Shown here piece after piece: positions 6,171-10,056 of a stretch of 10,056 bases of DNA. The translations under genes and the position numbers were made by a program. The stretch is taken from assembly GCA_934307185.1 (NCBI GenBank), contig CAKRCJ010000062.1, positions 1 to 10,056 of the forward strand, written 5' to 3'. Numbering within the stretch: the stretch's first letter is position 1; each line of letters begins with the position of its first letter. Source of the stretch: an uncultured Roseburia sp. (GTDB taxonomy: Bacteria > Bacillota > Clostridia > Lachnospirales > Lachnospiraceae). The notes under the pieces are model-generated. The model was not told where the DNA came from. It did no database searches and saw only the letters and a list, made by a program, of their open reading frames with translations.

Positions 6171-6890
6171 ATGAGAATACCACAGCATGTTGCAATTATA
6201 TTAGATGGAAATGGCCGTTGGGCGAAAAAGAAGGGGATGCCGAGAAATTACGGACATACAGTTGGTGCAAAGAACGTTGAAACAGTATGCCAGGCAGCCC
6301 ATGATATGGGAATAAAATATCTGACATTATATGCATTTTCTACGGAGAACTGGAACAGACCAGACAGCGAAGTGAGTGCATTAATGAAGTTACTGGAAAG
6401 TTATCTGAAAAACTGTATTAAGACGGCAGATAAGAATAATATGAGAGTCAGGGTTATCGGTGATAAATCAAAACTGACCGAAAAGTTCCAGGAGCAGATT
6501 AAGCAGTTAGAAGCAGCATCCGCACATAATGATGGGCTTAATCTCCAGATTGCCATTAACTATGGAAGCCGGGATGAAATGATTCGCGCGATGCGTGCAA
6601 TGTATGCAGATGTACAGAACGGGCAGCTGTCAGAAAATGAAATTGATGAAGTACATTTTGAAAAATATCTCGATACCTGTGGCATACCCGATCCGGACCT
6701 TTTAATTCGTACAAGCGGGGAACAGCGTTTGTCAAATTATCTTTTATGGCAGTTAGCATATAGTGAATTTTATTTTACGGATGTTCCATGGCCGGATTTT
6801 CATAAAGAAGAATTAGAAAAAGCAGTAGAAGCATATAATAAGCGTGACCGTAGATTTGGAGCACTGTCAGAAGAGGATGGAGAAAAATAA
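6171..6890 (+). CDS. uppS: Isoprenyl transferase / undecaprenyl diphosphate synthase
   Basis: UppS adds cis isoprene units from isopentenyl diphosphate to farnesyl diphosphate, making the C55 lipid carrier for peptidoglycan and other wall polymers at the membrane. The protein has 239 residues, typical for the family. Signatures are HVAIILDGNGRWA (6-18, with catalytic Asp12 and the phosphate-binding GNGRW), YGH (27-29), LTLYAFSTENWNRP (51-64), NLQIAINYGSRDE (124-136) and the diphosphate-binding RTSGEQRLSNY (180-190) followed by WQLAYSEFYF. The start is ATG 6171. The nearest ribosome binding site, AAGAAGGG ending at 6158, is 12 bases away, longer than usual, so translation may be modest. It overlaps cdsA by one base (TAATG). 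No convincing promoter is visible between frr and this gene despite the terminator at 6105-6137. Confidence 0.95.
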   Translation: MRIPQHVAIILDGNGRWAKKKGMPRNYGHTVGAKNVETVCQAAHDMGIKYLTLYAFSTENWNRPDSEVSALMKLLESYLKNCIKTADKNNMRVRVIGDKSKLTEKFQEQIKQLEAASAHNDGLNLQIAINYGSRDEMIRAMRAMYADVQNGQLSENEIDEVHFEKYLDTCGIPDPDLLIRTSGEQRLSNYLLWQLAYSEFYFTDVPWPDFHKEELEKAVEAYNKRDRRFGALSEEDGEK

Positions 6891-7696
6891 TGTTTAAAAC
6901 AAGATTATTAAGTGGAATTGTTTTGGTAATTGCGGCATTAGTTTTGATTATTACCGGCGGAGACCTGCTGTTAGTTTCAACATTAATCATTTCATACATT
7001 GGAATGTTTGAACTATATCGTATTTTTCATATCGAAAAAGATGCAGTTGGAATGATTGGATATGTTTGTGCAACAATTTATTATTGCAATCTCCGTTTTG
7101 TATTTTTACCGGATATTATGATATTTGTAATTGGTACTTTAATCCTTATGATGTTTGCATATGTATTTACATATCCAAAATATAAAACAGAACAGGTACT
7201 GGCAGCATTTTTCGGTGTTTTTTATGTGGCAGTGATGCTTTCCTATGTGTACCAGACAAGAATGATTGAGGCAGGGGCTTATATTGTATGGTTGATTTTC
7301 CTCTGCTCCTGGGGATGTGATACCTGTGCGTATTGTGTCGGCATGCTTATCGGAAAACACAAGATGTCACCAAAATTAAGCCCAAAGAAATCAGTAGAGG
7401 GTGCAGTCGGCGGAGTGGCAGGAGCAGCACTTTTAACCATTATTTATGGTATGATTTTTAAAAATGCGATGCAGATAAACCAGACACATGTTTTTATCAT
7501 GGCAGCAATCAGTGCAGTTGGAGCGCTTATTTCCATGGTAGGGGATCTTACAGCATCTGCAATTAAGCGTAATTATGAGATAAAAGATTATGGAAAACTA
7601 ATTCCGGGTCATGGTGGTATTTTAGACCGTTTTGACAGTGTAATCTTTACAGCACCGATTATTTATTTTCTTGCAGTTAATTTTATTAAATTATAA
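6890..7696 (+). CDS. cdsA: Phosphatidate cytidylyltransferase (CDP-diacylglycerol synthase)
   Basis: CdsA makes CDP-diacylglycerol from phosphatidic acid and CTP in the membrane, the branch point for bacterial phospholipids. The protein has 268 residues and roughly seven or eight hydrophobic segments. The cytoplasmic-side motif CDTCAYCVG...GKHKMSPKLSPKKSVEG is present, and so is the full family signature at 223-249 (SAIKRNYEIKDYGKLIPGHG, then GILDRFD), which includes the conserved KD pair and the terminal DRFD that binds metal/CTP. GGAG at 6879-6882 inside uppS, seven bases before ATG 6890, serves as ribosome binding site. The one-base TAATG overlap with uppS indicates tight co-translation. 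dxr follows after 38 bases. The gene order uppS-cdsA-dxr is the usual one in Firmicutes. Confidence 0.95.
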   Translation: MFKTRLLSGIVLVIAALVLIITGGDLLLVSTLIISYIGMFELYRIFHIEKDAVGMIGYVCATIYYCNLRFVFLPDIMIFVIGTLILMMFAYVFTYPKYKTEQVLAAFFGVFYVAVMLSYVYQTRMIEAGAYIVWLIFLCSWGCDTCAYCVGMLIGKHKMSPKLSPKKSVEGAVGGVAGAALLTIIYGMIFKNAMQINQTHVFIMAAISAVGALISMVGDLTASAIKRNYEIKDYGKLIPGHGGILDRFDSVIFTAPIIYFLAVNFIKL

Positions 7697-7734
7697 ATAG
7701 CAGAATATAACAGACAGATGGGAAGGGAAAAGAT

Positions 7735-8883
7735 ATGAAGAAAATAGCAATATTAGGCTCCACAGGCTCTATCGGGACACAGACGCTTGATATCGTAAGA
7801 GAACAGGGAGATATCAAAGTAGTTGCGATGGCAGCTGGAAGCAATATTCAGTTATTGGAAGCACAGATGAGGGAATTTAAACCATTGCTTGTCAGTGTAT
7901 GGGAAGAAAAAAAAGCAGAAGAACTGCGGATAAGTACAGCAGACCTTGGCATTAAAATTGTATGTGGAATGGAAGGACTTCTTGAGGTTGCAGTTTTTGA
8001 AGAGAGCGAAATATTAGTTACTGCAATTGTCGGAATGCTTGGAATTAAACCTACAATTGCAGCAATAAAAGCAGGAAAAAAGATTGCGCTTGCAAATAAA
8101 GAGACCTTAGTGACAGCGGGTCATATTATTATGCCGCTTGCAAAAGAATACAAGGTTCCAATTCTTCCGGTGGACAGTGAACACAGTGCTATTTTCCAGT
8201 CTTTACAGGGGGCTGGGGACAACAAAATAAGTAAAATACTTTTAACTGCCTCCGGTGGACCATTTCGTGGCAGAAAGAAAGAGGATTTGGTAAATATTCA
8301 GGTGGAGGATGCCTTAAAGCATCCGAACTGGAGCATGGGAAGAAAAATTACGATCGACTCCTCCACACTGGTGAACAAAGGACTTGAGGTAATGGAGGCA
8401 AAGTGGCTGTTTGATGTCACCTTAGACCAGATACAGGTTGTAGTGCATCCACAGAGTGTCATTCATTCTGCAGTAGAGTATAAAGACGGAGCAGTGATCG
8501 CCCAGCTTGGAACACCGGATATGCGTCTGCCGATTCAGTATGCGCTTTATTATCCAGAGAGAAGAAATCTGTCCGGAAAAAGACTGGATTTATTTGAGAT
8601 TGCAAGTCTTACTTTTGAAAAACCGGATACAGATACTTTCCGTGGTATTACCCTTGCATATCAGGCGATGGAAAAAGGCGGAAATATACCGACTGCCTAT
8701 AATGCAGCAAATGAAAAGGCTGTAAATCTGTTCTTAAATCGTAAGATATCCTATCCGATGATTACAGAATTGATTGAAGCATGTATGGAAGATGCAGACT
8801 ATATTAATCAGCCAAATGTGGATGAAATATTGGAAACAGAAGCGAAAGCCTATGAGTTTATAGAGAAGAAAATTAACAGATAG
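7735..8883 (+). CDS. dxr: 1-deoxy-D-xylulose 5-phosphate reductoisomerase
   Basis: Dxr (IspC) converts DXP to 2-C-methyl-D-erythritol 4-phosphate with NADPH and a divalent metal. It is the first committed step of the MEP isoprenoid pathway and the target of fosmidomycin. The protein has 382 residues, a normal length. Seen in order are the NADPH-binding GSTGSIG (8-14), ANKETLVTAG, metal-ligand PVDSEH (Asp147, Glu149; E. coli Asp150, Glu152), LTASGGPFR, the flexible-loop HPNWSMGRK, NKGLE (ending at Glu218, equivalent to E. coli metal ligand Glu231), and HPQSVIHS followed by LGTPDMRLPI. All catalytic residues look intact. GGAAGGG at 7721-7727 gives the ribosome binding site, seven bases before ATG 7735. 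Its product line feeds UppS two genes upstream, so the cluster couples precursor and carrier synthesis. It shows the organism uses the MEP rather than only the mevalonate route. Confidence 0.97.
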   Translation: MKKIAILGSTGSIGTQTLDIVREQGDIKVVAMAAGSNIQLLEAQMREFKPLLVSVWEEKKAEELRISTADLGIKIVCGMEGLLEVAVFEESEILVTAIVGMLGIKPTIAAIKAGKKIALANKETLVTAGHIIMPLAKEYKVPILPVDSEHSAIFQSLQGAGDNKISKILLTASGGPFRGRKKEDLVNIQVEDALKHPNWSMGRKITIDSSTLVNKGLEVMEAKWLFDVTLDQIQVVVHPQSVIHSAVEYKDGAVIAQLGTPDMRLPIQYALYYPERRNLSGKRLDLFEIASLTFEKPDTDTFRGITLAYQAMEKGGNIPTAYNAANEKAVNLFLNRKISYPMITELIEACMEDADYINQPNVDEILETEAKAYEFIEKKINR

Positions 8884-8929
8884 CTTATTAAAAGCAATAT
8901 TTTAAAATGATATATGAAAGGTTTTTTAC

Positions 8930-9970
8930 ATGAAAATTATTATTGCATTACTTATATTCAGCATTATCATTTTGTTTCATGAACTGGGACATTTCTTGCT
9001 TGCAAAGGCGAATGGTATCCGGGTAAATGAATTTTCACTTGGACTTGGTCCTACAGTTTTCGGAATTCAAAAGGGTGAGACAAAGTATTCCTTAAAGCTG
9101 CTTCCCTTTGGCGGGGCATGCATGATGGAAGGAGAAGATTCCGAAAGCCAGGATAATAAAGCATTTAACAATAAGTCTGTGTGGGCGAGAATGAGTGTCG
9201 TTGCGGCAGGACCGATTTTTAACTTTATTATGGCGTTTATTTTTTCCTTTATACTGATATGCTGTACAGGATATGACCTGCCGGTTTTAAGTGATGTAAG
9301 CGAGGGATATGCGGCGGAAGAGGCAGGACTCCAGGCAGGAGATGTCATCATAAAGATGGGAAATAAGCATATCCATTTTTACCGCGAGGTAAGCGCGTAT
9401 TCGATGTATCATGCAGGAGAGACAGTGGAAGTGACCTATGAAAGAGACGGGGAACGCCATGTGGCGACACTGACTCCAAAATATGATGAGACAACCGGAA
9501 GATACCTGTATGGATTTATCGGTGTTGCAGCAAGGGAAAAGGCAACTAACAATGTGTTTACGCTGGCAAAGTATAGTGCATACGAAGTAAATTACTGGAT
9601 TTATACAACACTTGGCAGTTTAAAAATGTTAGTGACCGGCGGATATTCGGTCAATGACATGAGCGGTCCGGTTGGAATTGTAAGTGCAATCGGGGACAGC
9701 TATGAGCAGAGTGTTTCTTATGGTTATTTTTATGCATTTTTACAGATGCTATATATCAGTATTTTACTTTCTGCAAATTTAGGAGTAATGAATCTTCTGC
9801 CGCTTCCGGCATTAGACGGTGGAAGACTGGTATTTTTAGTTGCTGAGGCGATCCGGGGCAAAAAAGTAGACCCGGATAAAGAGGGAATGGTACATTTTGT
9901 CGGAATTATGATTTTGTTTGCGCTTATGATACTTATTATGTTCAATGATATTCGGAAATTGTTTGTATAA
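8930..9970 (+). CDS. rseP: RIP metalloprotease RseP/RasP (site-2 protease family)
   Basis: This intramembrane zinc metalloprotease cleaves transmembrane substrates. In Bacillus the homologue RasP (YluC) processes the anti-sigma factor RsiW and FtsL; substrates here are unknown. The protein has 346 residues. The first membrane helix carries the HELGH zinc site (17-21) followed by the conserved FSLGLGP. A second hydrophobic segment (about 90-115) has AAGPIFNF. A single PDZ domain (about 122-200, with GLQAGDVI) sits in the extracytoplasmic loop, as in Gram-positive members. The third helix region ends in NLLPLPALDGG (288-298), whose Asp296 is the third zinc ligand, and a last membrane helix lies near 325-342. 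The start is ATG 8930 with GAAAGG at 8916-8921, eight bases away. It lies 46 bases after dxr, in the standard position. The usual next gene, ispG, is not reached before the window ends. Confidence 0.96.
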   Translation: MKIIIALLIFSIIILFHELGHFLLAKANGIRVNEFSLGLGPTVFGIQKGETKYSLKLLPFGGACMMEGEDSESQDNKAFNNKSVWARMSVVAAGPIFNFIMAFIFSFILICCTGYDLPVLSDVSEGYAAEEAGLQAGDVIIKMGNKHIHFYREVSAYSMYHAGETVEVTYERDGERHVATLTPKYDETTGRYLYGFIGVAAREKATNNVFTLAKYSAYEVNYWIYTTLGSLKMLVTGGYSVNDMSGPVGIVSAIGDSYEQSVSYGYFYAFLQMLYISILLSANLGVMNLLPLPALDGGRLVFLVAEAIRGKKVDPDKEGMVHFVGIMILFALMILIMFNDIRKLFV

Positions 9971-10056
9971 AATAGGCGTTTGCGAAACTCAAATTTAGTC
10001 TGTTAAGATTGTGAAAAATAAACAAAATCAACGAAGACCCGCTTTCGCTGCCTGCC
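9971..10056. other. Unassigned 86-base tail after rseP
   Basis: No gene, strong terminator or ribosome binding site followed by a start is seen here. A weak promoter-like pair exists: TTGCGA at 9980-9985 and an extended TGnTAAGAT at 10001-10009, with an 18-base spacer and 4 of 6 matches in each box. The last 26 bases are clearly more G+C-rich (17 of 26) than the surrounding DNA. The region is cut off by the window end, so its nature is open. Confidence 0.3.

Noticed and set aside
8507..8725. 72-codon + strand open frame inside dxr
   Set aside because: Out-of-frame reading within a conserved gene; no plausible ribosome binding site or motif.
9975..9990. GTTT-GCG-AAAC mini hairpin after rseP as a terminator
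   Set aside because: A 4-bp stem with a 3-base loop and no T run; too weak.
1..10056. Mobile element, CRISPR array, tRNA/rRNA or defence system
   Set aside because: No transposase or integrase, no regularly spaced direct repeats, no RNA-gene signature and no defence-type protein is present; all coding space is accounted for by the ten genes listed.

Overview
The window is a low-GC Firmicutes chromosome segment. It most resembles a motile member of the Lachnospiraceae (Roseburia/Agathobacter-like). That placement is inferred from protein style, the gene order tsf - pyrH - frr - uppS - cdsA - dxr - rseP, A/T-rich codon use, strong GGAGG-type ribosome binding sites and the presence of a chemoreceptor. 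No 16S or other decisive marker is present. Every convincing gene is on the + strand, and no gap between genes exceeds about 180 bases.

Layout. (1) 1-933 is tsf (EF-Ts), lacking only its start codon, followed by a strong hairpin terminator at 982-1011. (2) 1122-2813 is a stand-alone methyl-accepting chemotaxis receptor with a periplasmic-side Cache-like sensor. (3) A promoter at about 2894-2920 precedes a membrane-anchored NodB-type polysaccharide deacetylase (2955-3914) and a bactofilin (3938-4792). The bactofilin stop codon directly abuts pyrH (UMP kinase, 4793-5488), which is followed by frr (ribosome recycling factor, 5506-6057) and a second hairpin terminator at 6105-6137. (4) uppS (6171-6890), cdsA (6890-7696), dxr (7735-8883) and rseP (8930-9970) form the classic isoprenoid/phospholipid/membrane-protease string. 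The last 86 bases hold no recognisable gene.

How the genes fit together. tsf and frr serve translation, and pyrH makes UDP. dxr feeds the MEP isoprenoid pathway, uppS turns isoprenoids into the undecaprenyl carrier for wall synthesis, cdsA makes CDP-diacylglycerol for phospholipids, and rseP cleaves membrane-embedded substrates. The unusual part is the three-gene block (chemoreceptor, deacetylase, bactofilin) lying between tsf and pyrH, which are neighbours in many Firmicutes. The deacetylase and bactofilin look co-transcribed with pyrH-frr, so a cell-wall enzyme/cytoskeleton pair appears wired into an essential housekeeping operon.

The strongest points for a second look are: replacement of two active-site residues in the deacetylase (Asp to Glu in motif 1, His to Asn in motif 2); the long tail, possible membrane-binding N-terminus and C-terminal CxxC of the bactofilin; and the abutting bactofilin/pyrH junction. 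I found no evidence of a mobile element, CRISPR array, tRNA/rRNA or defence system. Most of the window is ordinary housekeeping DNA.
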